NCBI RefSeq assembly: GCF_004681965.1 | Contig: NZ_SMLL01000001.1 | Coordinates: 868,001-932,000 of the forward strand | Direction of reading: 5' to 3' | DNA: 64,000 bases | DNA from: Ramlibacter rhizophilus | GTDB lineage: Bacteria; Pseudomonadota; Gammaproteobacteria; Burkholderiales; Burkholderiaceae_C | Shown: positions 56,149 to 64,000 of the stretch, piece by piece | How the letters are laid out: the number at the start of each line of letters is the position of its first letter | Position numbering within the stretch: the stretch's first letter is position 1 | Made by a program: the position numbers and the translations under genes | Notes under the pieces: model-generated | What the model saw: only the letters and a program-made list of their open reading frames with translations | What the model was told of the DNA's origin: nothing | The model's database searches: none

Positions 56149-56239
56149 GGCTCCGGTCGATCCGGGCACGCTGCCGGCGCCACCGGCAGCGCGCCGGTGT
56201 CCCTGCCGGAACGCGATCACCCACAAGGACGAGCAAACG

Positions 56240-57508
56240 ATGGCATGGGCACTGGCTTCGGCCCTGGCGCTGCTGCTGCTGGTCGTCGCGGTGCTGGTGG
56301 CCATCCTGTGGTCCATCCGGAGACAGCGCGATGTGCGCTTGCGCTTGCACAGCGCGGCCGGCATCGAGGAGCACCTCGTGCCGCTGGCCGGCGTCACCCT
56401 GGCGCCCCTGGTGGCGGGCAATGCCGTGCAACTGCTGGAGAACGGGCGCTACTTCGACGTGCTGCTCGAGCGCATCGGCCAGGCACGGTCGTCCGTGCAC
56501 CTGGAGACCTTCCTGTGGAAGGACGGCCGGATCGGGCGCCAGCTGGCCGCGGCCCTGGCCCAGGCGGCACGTCGCGGCTGCGTGGTGCGGCTCATGCTGG
56601 ACGCCAACGGCTGCCGCCGCATCGGGCAGGACACGCTCGCGACCCTGCGCGCGGCGGGTTGCCGGCTGGTGTTCTTCCACGACGGCGCGCTGCGCAACAT
56701 CGGCGTCCTCAACAACCGGACCCACCGCAAGCTGGTGGTCATCGACGGCCGCGAAGCCTTCGTCGGCGGGCACTGCATCGTGGATGCCTGGGGGGGCGAC
56801 GCCGAGGACCACCTGAACAACGCGGACCTCAGCGTGCGGGTGCACGGGCCGGTGGTGAACGCACTGCAGGGCGTGTTCAGCGAGAACTGGATCGCCGAGA
56901 CCAGCGAGGTGTTCGGCAGTCGCGACGAGTTTCCCTGCCTGGCGCCGGCGGGCAGCGCCACCATCCATCCGGCCTACCTCAAGCCCGACGGTTCCGCATC
57001 CGCCGTCAAGATCCTGCACCACACCGCCATCGGCCTGGCCCGCGAGCGCATCCGCATCCAGAACCCCTACTTCATCCCGCAGCCCGCGGCCATCGACGCC
57101 TTCGGCGAAGCCGTGGCCCGCGGGGTCGACGTGCGCGTGCTGGTGCCCTCGACCGGCGGCTCCGACAACCCGATGGTGCAGCACGCGGCGCACCGCAACT
57201 TCGAGAAGCTGCTGCGCTGTGGCGTGCGGATCTACGAGTACCCGCACACGCTGCTGCACCAGAAGGCGATGACGGTGGACGGCGTCTGGAGCGCCATCGG
57301 GTCGAGCAACTTCGACGACCGCTCCTTCGAGAGCAACGACGAACTCACCCTGGGGATCCTGGACCGCGCGCTCGCGGCGCGGCTCGACGGCATCTTCGAC
57401 CGTTACGTGCAACGAGCGCAGGCGCTGGACCTGGAAAGCTGGCACCGCCGCGGGGCCTGGCACAAGCTGCAGGACAACGCGTGCTACCTGTTCCACCTGT
57501 TGCTCTAG
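56240..57508 (+). CDS. Cardiolipin-synthase-like phospholipase D family protein
   Basis: A 422-residue membrane-anchored PLD superfamily enzyme. It has an N-terminal transmembrane helix (about 4-25) and two HKD motifs: H162-x-K164-x4-D169 (HRKLVVID) and H340-x-K342-x4-D347 (HQKAMTVD), each followed by the family Gly-Ser/Asn region. It probably condenses phosphatidylglycerol to cardiolipin, but other PLD reactions are possible. The ATG at 56240 has AGGACGAG upstream. It is divergent from the Crp/Fnr gene with an FNR-like box between. Confidence 0.88.
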   Translation: MAWALASALALLLLVVAVLVAILWSIRRQRDVRLRLHSAAGIEEHLVPLAGVTLAPLVAGNAVQLLENGRYFDVLLERIGQARSSVHLETFLWKDGRIGRQLAAALAQAARRGCVVRLMLDANGCRRIGQDTLATLRAAGCRLVFFHDGALRNIGVLNNRTHRKLVVIDGREAFVGGHCIVDAWGGDAEDHLNNADLSVRVHGPVVNALQGVFSENWIAETSEVFGSRDEFPCLAPAGSATIHPAYLKPDGSASAVKILHHTAIGLARERIRIQNPYFIPQPAAIDAFGEAVARGVDVRVLVPSTGGSDNPMVQHAAHRNFEKLLRCGVRIYEYPHTLLHQKAMTVDGVWSAIGSSNFDDRSFESNDELTLGILDRALAARLDGIFDRYVQRAQALDLESWHRRGAWHKLQDNACYLFHLLL

Positions 57509-57771
57509 AACACCGCATGGCCGGCACAGGAGCGCATCACGTCGGCGAGGACGACTGCGCGCGCAAAAGGCCATGGCATCACCGGAAAGGCTTGACCGGG
57601 GGCAGGAGCCTACTCCGCCCCGGGCAGATATCAACCCGGCGAAAACTCCCCGGAGGACTATGGTTCTCCGGAAGGACACTTGCGCGCGATCAAGCTCACA
57701 GCCCGCAACGGCTGTCACGCTTTGCGCTCATCTTCCCCTCGGGTCCTGCTCTCGGGCGCGCCCGCCCTTCC

Positions 57772-59532
57772 ATGGAAAGCGACAGCGAAGTGTTCGACCC
57801 CTTGCAGCCGACCCGCAGCGGCGAGGCCGCGCTGCGCGAAAGCGAGGAGCGCTTCCGGCTCACGTTCGACGAGGCGCCGATCGGCATGGCCGGCACGGAC
57901 GGGCGCTTCCTGCGCGTGAACAAGGTGCTGTGCGAGATCGTGGGCTACACCGCCGAGGAACTGACCGGCCTCACCTTCCAGGCCATCACCCACCCGGAGG
58001 ACCTGGACTCCGACCTGGCGCTCGCAGGCCAGCTCGCCCGCGGCGAGATTCCCCGCTACACGCTGGAAAAACGCTACCTGCGCAAGGACGGCAGCATCGT
58101 CCACATCCGTCTGAGTGGCTCCGTGCTGCGCGACGCGCAAAGCCGTCCCTTGCACTTCATCGCCCAGGTGGAGGACGTCACCGAACGCTGGCGCACCGAG
58201 CAGGCGCAGCAGTTCCTGGCCGAACTTGGGCCCGCACTGGATTCCAGCCTCGATTGCGAGCAGATCCTCGACCGGGTCGTCGCGCTGACGACGCGAACGC
58301 TCGCGGACGCCTGCATCGTGATCGACGCCTGCGCGGACGAGCGCCTCCTGCACAAGCGCGCGGCCTGCCGCGACCCGGCACGCCAGCGGATGGTCGAGCC
58401 GGTGCTGCACCTGACGCTGGACCCTGCCGGGCCCCACCTGCTCGCGAACGTCATGCGCGCGCGCCAGGCGACCCTGTTGCGCCACCCGTCCGACGAGTCC
58501 CTGGCCGCTCTCTCGCAAACCCCTGAACACCTGCGCCTGCTGCGGGCGTTGGAGATCGCCTCCTTGGTCGCGGTGCCGCTGGTGGTCGCAGGCCATGTGA
58601 TCGGCGCCGTCGCGCTGATCGCATCCGCTGGCTCCCGTGAGCACGACGCGCGTGACCTGCTCCTTGTCGGGCAGCTGGGCTCGCGCATGGCCTTGGCCAT
58701 GGCCAATGCCCGCCTGTATCGCATGGCCTCCGAAGCCAGCCAGCGGCGCGACGAGGTGCTGGCCATCGTTGCGCACGACCTGCGCAATCCGCTCAACGTG
58801 ATCGCGACGCAGGCGGCCCTGCTGCGGCGTGCGCAGCACCGCCAGGCCATCGAGAGCGCCATCGCCGGCACCATTGGAAGCGCCGCGGTCCGGATGACGC
58901 GACTGATCGAGGACCTGCTGGACATCAGCCGCATCGAGGCGGGGCAGCTCTCGGTGCACGCGGCGCCGCTGGACACCTTGACGCTGCTGCGGGAGTACCT
59001 TGCCGCGCAGCAGGCGCCGGCACAGGCCGCAGCGATCGCGTTGCGGCTGGACGCGCCGCCGCAACTCGCACCGGTGCGGGCCGACCGCGACCGGCTGTTC
59101 CAGGTGCTGGACAACCTCGTCGGCAACGCGCTGAAGTTTGCGGGTGATGGCGGCCAGGTCACGCTTGGGGCCGAGGAGCGTGAGGGCGAGGTCCTGTTCT
59201 GGGTGCACGACACCGGCCCGGGAATCCCGGCGGAGCACCTTCCGCACCTTTTCGACCGCTTCTGGCAGGCGCACCGCGCGCGCCGCGACGGCGCGGGGCT
59301 GGGACTTCCCATCGCCAAGGGAATCGCGGAGGCGCAGGGAGGCCACATGGGGGTGGACAGCGCGCCAGGTCAGGGTGCGCGGTTCTTCTTCACCCTCCCC
59401 CGGGCCGATCGGTCCCCGGGTCAGCCAGCCGCCGGCGCGGCCAGCGGCATCACGAGCAGCACGAGCGCCGGGCGCGGCCCCGGGTTGTCCAGCCTGCGCG
59501 CCTCCCCTGGTGCGAAGCGGCAGGAGTCGTAG
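57772..59532 (+). CDS. Orphan PAS-GAF sensor histidine kinase
   Basis: A 586-residue cytoplasmic histidine kinase. Domains: PAS (about 22-140, ESEERFRLTFDEAPIGMAG, with PAC FIAQVEDVTER), GAF (about 155-310), HisKA with phospho-acceptor H335 in IVAHDLRNPLNVIAT, and HATPase (N box DNLVGNALKFAGD, G1 DTGPGIPAEHL, G2 GAGLGLPIAKG). No transmembrane helix and no response regulator neighbour. The last 37 codons overlap the convergent cupin gene by 112 bases; they lie beyond the kinase domain. A weak FNR-like motif lies upstream. The ATG at 57772 has no clear Shine-Dalgarno. Confidence 0.88.
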   Translation: MESDSEVFDPLQPTRSGEAALRESEERFRLTFDEAPIGMAGTDGRFLRVNKVLCEIVGYTAEELTGLTFQAITHPEDLDSDLALAGQLARGEIPRYTLEKRYLRKDGSIVHIRLSGSVLRDAQSRPLHFIAQVEDVTERWRTEQAQQFLAELGPALDSSLDCEQILDRVVALTTRTLADACIVIDACADERLLHKRAACRDPARQRMVEPVLHLTLDPAGPHLLANVMRARQATLLRHPSDESLAALSQTPEHLRLLRALEIASLVAVPLVVAGHVIGAVALIASAGSREHDARDLLLVGQLGSRMALAMANARLYRMASEASQRRDEVLAIVAHDLRNPLNVIATQAALLRRAQHRQAIESAIAGTIGSAAVRMTRLIEDLLDISRIEAGQLSVHAAPLDTLTLLREYLAAQQAPAQAAAIALRLDAPPQLAPVRADRDRLFQVLDNLVGNALKFAGDGGQVTLGAEEREGEVLFWVHDTGPGIPAEHLPHLFDRFWQAHRARRDGAGLGLPIAKGIAEAQGGHMGVDSAPGQGARFFFTLPRADRSPGQPAAGAASGITSSTSAGRGPGLSSLRASPGAKRQES

Positions 59533-59786
59533 GGCCCCAGTTCCACCGTCTGCGGCGGCTCGTCCGGCATCTGCGCCGTGAAGCTCACGCGGCCCTCCAG
59601 CACGAAGTACAGCTTCTCCATGGGGGACGGGTCCAGCGTGGTGTGGCCGCCGGGGAGGATCTGGCTCATCCCCATCCACATCTGGGCGGAGGGGCCGGCC
59701 TCCTTGCCCTGCAGCCGCAGGCAGTGCATGTCGAAGTGGTTCGGCGCCTCGTAGGGCTGCGCCGTGTCGAATCGGGTCAAGTGCAT
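59421..59786 (-). CDS. Cupin-domain protein
   Basis: A 121-residue single-domain cupin. Metal-binding motif 1 is GGHTTLDPSPMEKLYFVLEGR (His, then Glu-like position) and motif 2 is GPYDSCRFAPGEARRLDNPG. It could be a small dioxygenase, isomerase or ligand-binding protein. It is the last gene of the dioxygenase-SDR-BKACE-quinone reductase unit, 12 bases downstream of the latter. Its 3' end overlaps the histidine kinase tail on the other strand by 112 bases. Confidence 0.8.
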   Translation of the reverse strand: MHLTRFDTAQPYEAPNHFDMHCLRLQGKEAGPSAQMWMGMSQILPGGHTTLDPSPMEKLYFVLEGRVSFTAQMPDEPPQTVELGPYDSCRFAPGEARRLDNPGPRPALVLLVMPLAAPAAG

Positions 59787-59798
59787 GGCAGCTCCGGT

Positions 59799-60836
59799 TC
59801 AGGGATGAAGCACCACCCGGTCGGGGCTTCCGCCCAGCACCGCGCGGTACGCCTCGGCGGCCTCGTCCAGGCTGTAGGCGCGCGCGACGGGAAAGGGGCG
59901 CAGCGTGCCTGCCGCGAAGCCCTGGTGAAGGGCGTCCAGGCGCGTGGCCGTCTCCACGCAGTCCAGGGCCAGCGAGTCCACGCCGACGAAGGTGTGCATG
60001 CCCCGGTAGAAGGCGAAGATGTCGAAGGGCACCGCCCGGTCCTGGGTGGCGATGAAGATCTGCGTGCCACGCTTGGCCAGCGACTTGTTGCCCGCCTCGA
60101 AGTAGGGGCTGCCGACGGTGTTGAAGACCAGATCCGCGCCCCGACCGCCAGTCAGGTCGCGCACCGTGGCGGCGACGTCGCAGGCGCTCGCGTCGATGGC
60201 CTCCACCGGGGTGCACGCGAAGCCGGGATGCGGCCCGGCGCGGCGCTGCACCGCCAGCACGCGCGCGCCGGCCTGCGCCGCCAGTTGCACCGCCGCCTGC
60301 CCCACCTTGCCGTTGGCGCCCAGCACCAGAACCACCTGCCCCGCCCGCGGCCAGCCGCTGCGCAGGAACCCCTCGCAGGCGGTGGCGAAGGGAACGCCGA
60401 CGGCGGCGGCCTCGTCCATCGAGAGGCGCGAAGGGATTGCCCGCAGGGCGGCCACCGGCAGCTCCAGGAAGCAGGCATGGGAGCCGTCGCGGGTGATGCC
60501 CACGTCGCCACCGGAGCCGTAGACGCTGCGCCCCAGCCACTGCGCCGGTCCCGCCACCACCGTGCCGGCATAGTCGCGGCCCGGCGTGCGCGGCCACGCG
60601 GCCTGGGGCATGAGGCCCAGGGCCGCCTTGGCGTCGCTGGGGTTGACGGCCGCGGCGGCGATGCGCACCAGGGCGTGGCCCGGCGCGGGCGCGCGCTGTG
60701 GCTGCTCTACCACCTGCGGGGCCACGGCGTCGATGGAATCGGCCTTGGCCAGCAGGCGCAGCGCACGGCCGGGCGTCGAGTCCTGGCGGGCGCTGGCTTC
60801 GGGTTGTTCTGGGAAGGTGCTTTCTTGCGTGGCCAT
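59799..60836 (-). CDS. Quinone oxidoreductase-like medium-chain reductase
   Basis: A 345-residue NADPH-dependent zinc-free medium-chain dehydrogenase/reductase of the quinone oxidoreductase/enoyl reductase type. It has AAAVNPSDAKAALG near 60, GRDYAGTVV, and the nucleotide-binding LVLGANGKVGQAAVQLAAQAGARVLAV (about 175-200). The first 30 residues are a polar extension. Its ATG overlaps the BKACE stop by one base. It could reduce an enone intermediate in the pathway encoded by the operon, which is inference. Confidence 0.83.
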   Translation of the reverse strand: MATQESTFPEQPEASARQDSTPGRALRLLAKADSIDAVAPQVVEQPQRAPAPGHALVRIAAAAVNPSDAKAALGLMPQAAWPRTPGRDYAGTVVAGPAQWLGRSVYGSGGDVGITRDGSHACFLELPVAALRAIPSRLSMDEAAAVGVPFATACEGFLRSGWPRAGQVVLVLGANGKVGQAAVQLAAQAGARVLAVQRRAGPHPGFACTPVEAIDASACDVAATVRDLTGGRGADLVFNTVGSPYFEAGNKSLAKRGTQIFIATQDRAVPFDIFAFYRGMHTFVGVDSLALDCVETATRLDALHQGFAAGTLRPFPVARAYSLDEAAEAYRAVLGGSPDRVVLHP

Positions 60837-61732
60837 CAATGCTCCAGTTGCAGCAAGCCGCGCGCCTCGCGGGCGCTCGCCACCTGGCCGCCCAGGCTTT
60901 CGATGATGTCGCGGGCCTTGGCCACCAGCTGCGCATTGCTGCGCGCCAGCTCGCCCCGGGCCAGGTAGATGTTGTCTTCCATGCCCACGCGCACATGCCC
61001 GCCCGACAGCCAGGCCTGGGCCACCATGGGGAACTCCATGCGGCCGATGCCGAAGGCCGTCCAGAAGGCGCCCGTGGGCAGCATCTCGCGGGCATAGGCC
61101 ACGGTCTGTGGCGAAGGACCGAAGCCGTACTTCACGCCCATGACGAAGGTCCACATGCCGGGCCCCTCCAGCGTGCCGTCGGCGATGAGGTCCAGCGCCA
61201 GGTGGATGTCGCCGCTGTCGAAGATCTCCAGCTCCGGTCGCACGCCGGCCGCGCGGATGGCCTGGGCCATGAGGCGCACATTGCGCGGCGTGTTGATCAC
61301 CACGTCCGGGCCGGAGTTCATGGTGTTGAGGTCCAGCGAGCACACATCGGGCCGGATGGCGGTGATGTGCTCCACGCGCTTGAGCGGCGGCAGCAGGGTG
61401 GTGCCGGGCGCGGCGACCTTGGGGTCCTCCTCGCTGGGGACGAAGCGCCCGCCCGGGCCGGTGGTCAGGTTGATGATGAGCTCGCGGTTCTCGCGGCGGA
61501 TGCGGTCCACCACGTCCCGGTACAGCGCCACGTCCATGGAGGGGCGTCCGGTCGCCGGATCGCGCACGTGGATGTGGACCTGGGCCGCGCCCGCTTCCCC
61601 CGCGGCCAGGCATTCGGCGGCGATCTGTTCGGGCGTGATGGGCAGGTGCGGCGTGTGTTCGGGCTTGACCAGGTTGCCGGTCACCGCACAGGTGATGACG
61701 GTCTTCTGCGCCAGCGGATTCGTCCAGCTCAC
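60836..61732 (-). CDS. BKACE/Kce-type beta-keto acid cleavage enzyme (DUF849)
   Basis: A 298-residue zinc TIM-barrel enzyme of the BKACE family, whose founding member Kce cleaves 3-keto-5-aminohexanoate with acetyl-CoA to acetoacetate plus a CoA thioester. Metal ligands H53 and H55 (AQVHIHVRDP) and E252 (VGMEDN) are present, with the TTGPGG loop at 90-95. Start is GTG 61732. Family members are known to act on various beta-keto acids, so a 3-oxoacid from ring cleavage is a plausible substrate. It lies between the SDR (22 bases) and the quinone reductase gene (1-base overlap). Confidence 0.92.
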   Translation of the reverse strand: MSWTNPLAQKTVITCAVTGNLVKPEHTPHLPITPEQIAAECLAAGEAGAAQVHIHVRDPATGRPSMDVALYRDVVDRIRRENRELIINLTTGPGGRFVPSEEDPKVAAPGTTLLPPLKRVEHITAIRPDVCSLDLNTMNSGPDVVINTPRNVRLMAQAIRAAGVRPELEIFDSGDIHLALDLIADGTLEGPGMWTFVMGVKYGFGPSPQTVAYAREMLPTGAFWTAFGIGRMEFPMVAQAWLSGGHVRVGMEDNIYLARGELARSNAQLVAKARDIIESLGGQVASAREARGLLQLEH

Positions 61733-61754
61733 GGCAGGCTCCTCGCGTTCGGGC

Positions 61755-62522
61755 TCACAGGTGGCGCCCTCCGTCCACCACGAGGCGCGTGCCGGTCACG
61801 AAGCGCAGCGTGGTGGCCAGGGCCTCGATCGCGGCGGCCACGTCGTCGGGCTGTCCCACGCGGCCCAGCGGCGTGGTGGCCGCCGTCCTGGCATTGAAGT
61901 CGGCGCCGCGCCCGGGAACGAAGCCCGAGGCCACCACGCCCGGCGAAACCGAGACCACCCGCACCGCCGGCGCGAGCGCCTTGGCCAGCGCCTCGCCCAC
62001 GATGTCCACGCCGGCCTTGGCCGCCACGTAGGCCAGGTTGCTGCCCGTGCCGGTGAAGCCGGCGATGCTGGACACGTTGGCGATGAGCCCGTCGCCGCTT
62101 TCCTTGAGCAGCGGCGCGAAGGCACGGATGGTCGCGAACACGCCGCGGAAGTTGGCCTGCATCAGCGCGTCGATGAGCGCGTCGTCCAGGCCGTCGAGGT
62201 CGGCGGCGGGCACCGGCCGGGTGAAGCCGGCGCTGTTGACGAGGATGTCGCAGCGCTTCCACCCCTCGCGCACGGCCGCGGCGGCCTGCACCAGGGTGGC
62301 GCTGTCGGTGATGTCGGCGCGCAGCGCGCCGTGGCGGCCTTCGGATGGCGCGGGAAGTTCGTCCGCGCGGGCCTGCGCGGCCTGCGGGTCGCCCCGGTGC
62401 AGCAGCACGCAGGCAGCGCCCAGGGCGGCCAGGCGCCGCGCCGTGGCCAGGCCGATGGCGCCCGTGCCGCCGGCGATGACGGCCACCTTGCCGTCGAGTC
62501 GGGTCTGGGGTTCGAAAGCCAT
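61755..62522 (-). CDS. Short-chain dehydrogenase/reductase
   Basis: A 255-residue classical SDR. It has the nucleotide motif GGTGAIG (18-24), NSAG near 94, the catalytic Ser in VSSIAG, Tyr and Lys in YVAAK, and a C-terminal VTGTRLVVDGG. Probably acts on a hydroxy/keto intermediate of the operon pathway. One base separates its start from the dioxygenase stop. Substrate is unassigned. Confidence 0.9.
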   Translation of the reverse strand: MAFEPQTRLDGKVAVIAGGTGAIGLATARRLAALGAACVLLHRGDPQAAQARADELPAPSEGRHGALRADITDSATLVQAAAAVREGWKRCDILVNSAGFTRPVPAADLDGLDDALIDALMQANFRGVFATIRAFAPLLKESGDGLIANVSSIAGFTGTGSNLAYVAAKAGVDIVGEALAKALAPAVRVVSVSPGVVASGFVPGRGADFNARTAATTPLGRVGQPDDVAAAIEALATTLRFVTGTRLVVDGGRHL

Positions 62523-62523
62523 G

Positions 62524-63390
62524 TCAGGGAATGGGGGGAGTGGGAAACACGGTGGGCCCGGGGACGAGCCGGAAGTCGCGCTGCAGCTCGGCGGCGCCCC
62601 CGGTGTCCTGCTCGGCGAGCTGCCCGACCAGCGGCTGCGTCACGCCGAACACCGGGTCCGTGAGGAGCGCATCCTCTTCGTCCAGGAAGACCTGCGTGAC
62701 GAGCACGCGGTAGCCGGGCTTGCTGACCATGAAGTGCAGGTGCGCCGGCCGGTTGGGATGGCGCCGCTGGGCGCGCAGCAACTCGCCGCAGGGCCCGTCG
62801 GTGGGCACGGGGTAGCCGGCCGGAACCACGGTGCGGAAGTGGTAGGCGCCCTGTGCGTCGGTGCTGAAGCGTCCGCGCAGGTTCATGTCGGGCTGCTGCT
62901 CGTCCTGGTTCTCGTACAGGCCCACCGGAGAGGCCTGCCAGGCATCCACCGTCACGCCCGCCAGGGGCTCGCCGGATTCGTCGTACACGGTGCCGCGCAC
63001 CAGCAGCTCGCGTCCGGGGGTGTCGCCGCGCGCGATGCTTTCGCCCGGCTGGCACACGGGCGCGTTCGCGCGCCAGAAGGGGCCGAGCAGCGCCGCATGC
63101 GTTTCGCCGCCGGGGTCCAGGTTGTTCTGTAGGGCAACGACCGTGGACACGCCCAGCAGGTCGGACGCCAGGATCACCTCGTTCTTGGTGGGGCCGGTGG
63201 CCTGGCCGATGCCGACCAGGAAGCCGATGGCGCGTTCGAACTCGGCCTCGGTCAGGCGCACTTCCTGCACGTAGGCATGCAGGTGGCGCACCAGGCCGCC
63301 CATGAGCTCGCGCAAACGCGCATCGGGCGTGTTCTCCATGGCCGCCAGCACGGCGGGCAGCACCGAATCGGGGGATGAGATCAGTCGCAT
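62524..63390 (-). CDS. Intradiol ring-cleavage dioxygenase (hydroxyquinol/catechol 1,2-dioxygenase type)
   Basis: A 288-residue non-haem Fe(III) intradiol dioxygenase. N-terminal helical linker domain (about 1-105) and catalytic domain (about 125-280) carry the four iron ligands Y159 (GLYENQD), Y193 (PAGYPVP), H217 and H219 (RPAHLHF), as in catechol and hydroxyquinol 1,2-dioxygenases. The enlarged N-terminal domain excludes the protocatechuate type. The exact aromatic substrate is unknown; hydroxyquinol is plausible. It is the first gene of the leftward operon; its start at 63390 lies 16 bases from a LacI-type operator. Confidence 0.9.
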   Translation of the reverse strand: MRLISSPDSVLPAVLAAMENTPDARLRELMGGLVRHLHAYVQEVRLTEAEFERAIGFLVGIGQATGPTKNEVILASDLLGVSTVVALQNNLDPGGETHAALLGPFWRANAPVCQPGESIARGDTPGRELLVRGTVYDESGEPLAGVTVDAWQASPVGLYENQDEQQPDMNLRGRFSTDAQGAYHFRTVVPAGYPVPTDGPCGELLRAQRRHPNRPAHLHFMVSKPGYRVLVTQVFLDEEDALLTDPVFGVTQPLVGQLAEQDTGGAAELQRDFRLVPGPTVFPTPPIP

Positions 63391-63405
63391 GGCAACGGTC
63401 CGGCT

Positions 63406-63417
63406 GCAAACGTTTGC
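63406..63417. promoter_or_regulatory. LacI-family operator, dioxygenase side
   Basis: GCAAACGTTTGC is a perfect 12-bp palindrome with the central CG typical of LacI/GalR-type operators. It lies 16 bases upstream of the dioxygenase start, where a repressor would block transcription. Confidence 0.8.
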
Positions 63418-63508
63418 GGGATTGTGGGCGCCCCGACTGCCCCAACCGCCTCGGGTAAACCCGCGTTTCAAAGGTCTTGAGCTTTGCGGCGACCTCCCCA
63501 AGAATGGC

Positions 63509-63520
63509 GCAAACGTTTGC
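63509..63520. promoter_or_regulatory. LacI-family operator, regulator side
   Basis: A second identical GCAAACGTTTGC lies 27 bases upstream of the LacI-type gene and 103 bp (centre to centre) from the first. The pair suggests autoregulation and possible DNA looping between two operators. Confidence 0.8.
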
Positions 63521-63547
63521 CACCCCTTCGCCACCCACTCCGTCCGC

Positions 63548-64000
63548 ATGCTCCCTACCCCGCCAGTCACCATCCGCGACGTCGCCCAGGCGGCGGGGGT
63601 GCACGTGTCCACCGTCTCCCGCGCACTCGACCCGCGCCGCCGCGCCGGCGTGAGCGCCGAGATGGTGGAGCTGGTGGAGCGCACCGCGCGCCGGCTCGGC
63701 TACCGGCCCAACCGTGCCGCCTCGGCCCTGCGCACCGGGCGCACGCACACCATCGGGGTGCTGGTGCCGGACATGACGAACCCCGTGTTCCCGCCCATCC
63801 TGCAGGGCGTGGAGGGCTGCGCCGCCGCGCGCGGCTGCTTCGTGCTGGTGGCCAATGCCTCGGACCCGGCCATGGCAATGGGCGTGGTGGAGCGCATGCT
63901 GGCCCAGCAGGTGGACGGGATCGTGCTGGCCACCGCCGCCCGGGAGGATCCGCTGGTGGACTTCATCACCGCGAGCGGCCTGCATGCCGTGATGGTCAAC
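63548..64000 (+). CDS. LacI-family transcriptional regulator (truncated by window end)
   Basis: The 151 visible codons encode an N-terminal LacI helix-turn-helix (TIRDVAQAAGVHVSTVSRALDP, about 8-29) with the hinge (RLGYRPNRAASALRTGRT) and the start of the periplasmic-binding-like effector domain (IGVLVPDMTNPVFPPILQGV). The gene continues beyond the window, so the effector is not visible. It is divergent from the dioxygenase operon with two perfect palindromes between them, so it most likely represses that operon and itself. Confidence 0.93.
   Translation, partial: MLPTPPVTIRDVAQAAGVHVSTVSRALDPRRRAGVSAEMVELVERTARRLGYRPNRAASALRTGRTHTIGVLVPDMTNPVFPPILQGVEGCAAARGCFVLVANASDPAMAMGVVERMLAQQVDGIVLATAAREDPLVDFITASGLHAVMVN

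Noticed and set aside
57650..57671. CCGGAG/CTCCGG hairpin downstream of the cardiolipin synthase gene as a terminator.
   Set aside because: The stem is only six base pairs and no T-run follows on either strand.
57680..57693. TTGCGcgcgATCAA upstream of the histidine kinase as a further FNR box.
   Set aside because: One half-site is perfect but the other has two mismatches and no -10 is visible at the expected spacing, so it was not listed as a feature.

Overview
The window is a GC-rich (roughly 68-70 percent by eye) bacterial chromosome segment. Gene content and order (rimP-nusA-infB-rbfA-truB-typA, smpB/ratA/rnfH beside guaB-guaA, mltG-tmk-holB-pilZ-tatD) point to a betaproteobacterium, most likely a Comamonadaceae member of the Variovorax/Ramlibacter/Acidovorax type. 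That placement rests on synteny and protein resemblance recalled from memory; no search was run. No rRNA, tRNA, CRISPR array, prophage or insertion sequence was seen.

Layout. 0-8.4 kb: transcription/translation operon, with a palindromic repeat array inserted in frame in truB. 8.4-17.4 kb: an EamA transporter with a 3-hydroxyisobutyryl-CoA-hydrolase-like enzyme, an ECF sigma/anti-sigma/secreted-protein operon with its own ECF-type promoter, smpB, ratA, rnfH and guaB-guaA. 17.4-23.4 kb: flavin split-barrel proteins, a hemerythrin protein and an overlapping set paiB-small membrane protein-TadA::haloalkane dehalogenase fusion-LD-carboxypeptidase. 23.4-28.6 kb: an aldehyde dehydrogenase with an elaborate inverted-repeat promoter, an MscS channel and small stress genes. 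28.8-33.3 kb: the leftward mltG-tmk-holB-pilZ-tatD-ankyrin operon. 33.3-43 kb: ygfZ, a thioesterase-acetyltransferase fusion, an esterase, an iron-type alcohol dehydrogenase, a two-copy intergenic repeat, a patatin-like protein, tex, a LapA-like protein and a frameshifted secreted protein.

43-57.5 kb is the most coherent accessory block: ABC ATPase, FtsX-type permease, HlyD-type adaptor, zinc alcohol dehydrogenase, type II P-type ATPase, PEP synthase, a CBS protein, a flavodoxin-like protein, a DUF5335 protein, a Crp/Fnr regulator and a cardiolipin-synthase-like enzyme. Several transcription units here, and the universal stress protein and DUF2892 genes near 27-28.6 kb, are preceded by 14-bp sites resembling the FNR/ANR box (TTGAT-N4-ATCAA). 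In the best cases a -10-like hexamer follows at the spacing expected for FNR-activated promoters. The local Crp/Fnr protein keeps the FNR DNA-recognition residues (E209, S212, R213) but has only one N-terminal cysteine, so it probably does not bind the classical 4Fe-4S cluster. I infer a low-oxygen or energy-stress regulon gathered around an atypical FNR paralogue.

57.7-64 kb holds an orphan PAS-GAF histidine kinase and a leftward catabolic operon (intradiol dioxygenase, SDR, BKACE/Kce-type beta-keto acid cleavage enzyme, quinone-reductase-like protein, cupin). It faces a LacI-family gene cut by the window edge. Two perfect GCAAACGTTTGC palindromes lie between them and are probably the LacI-type operators.
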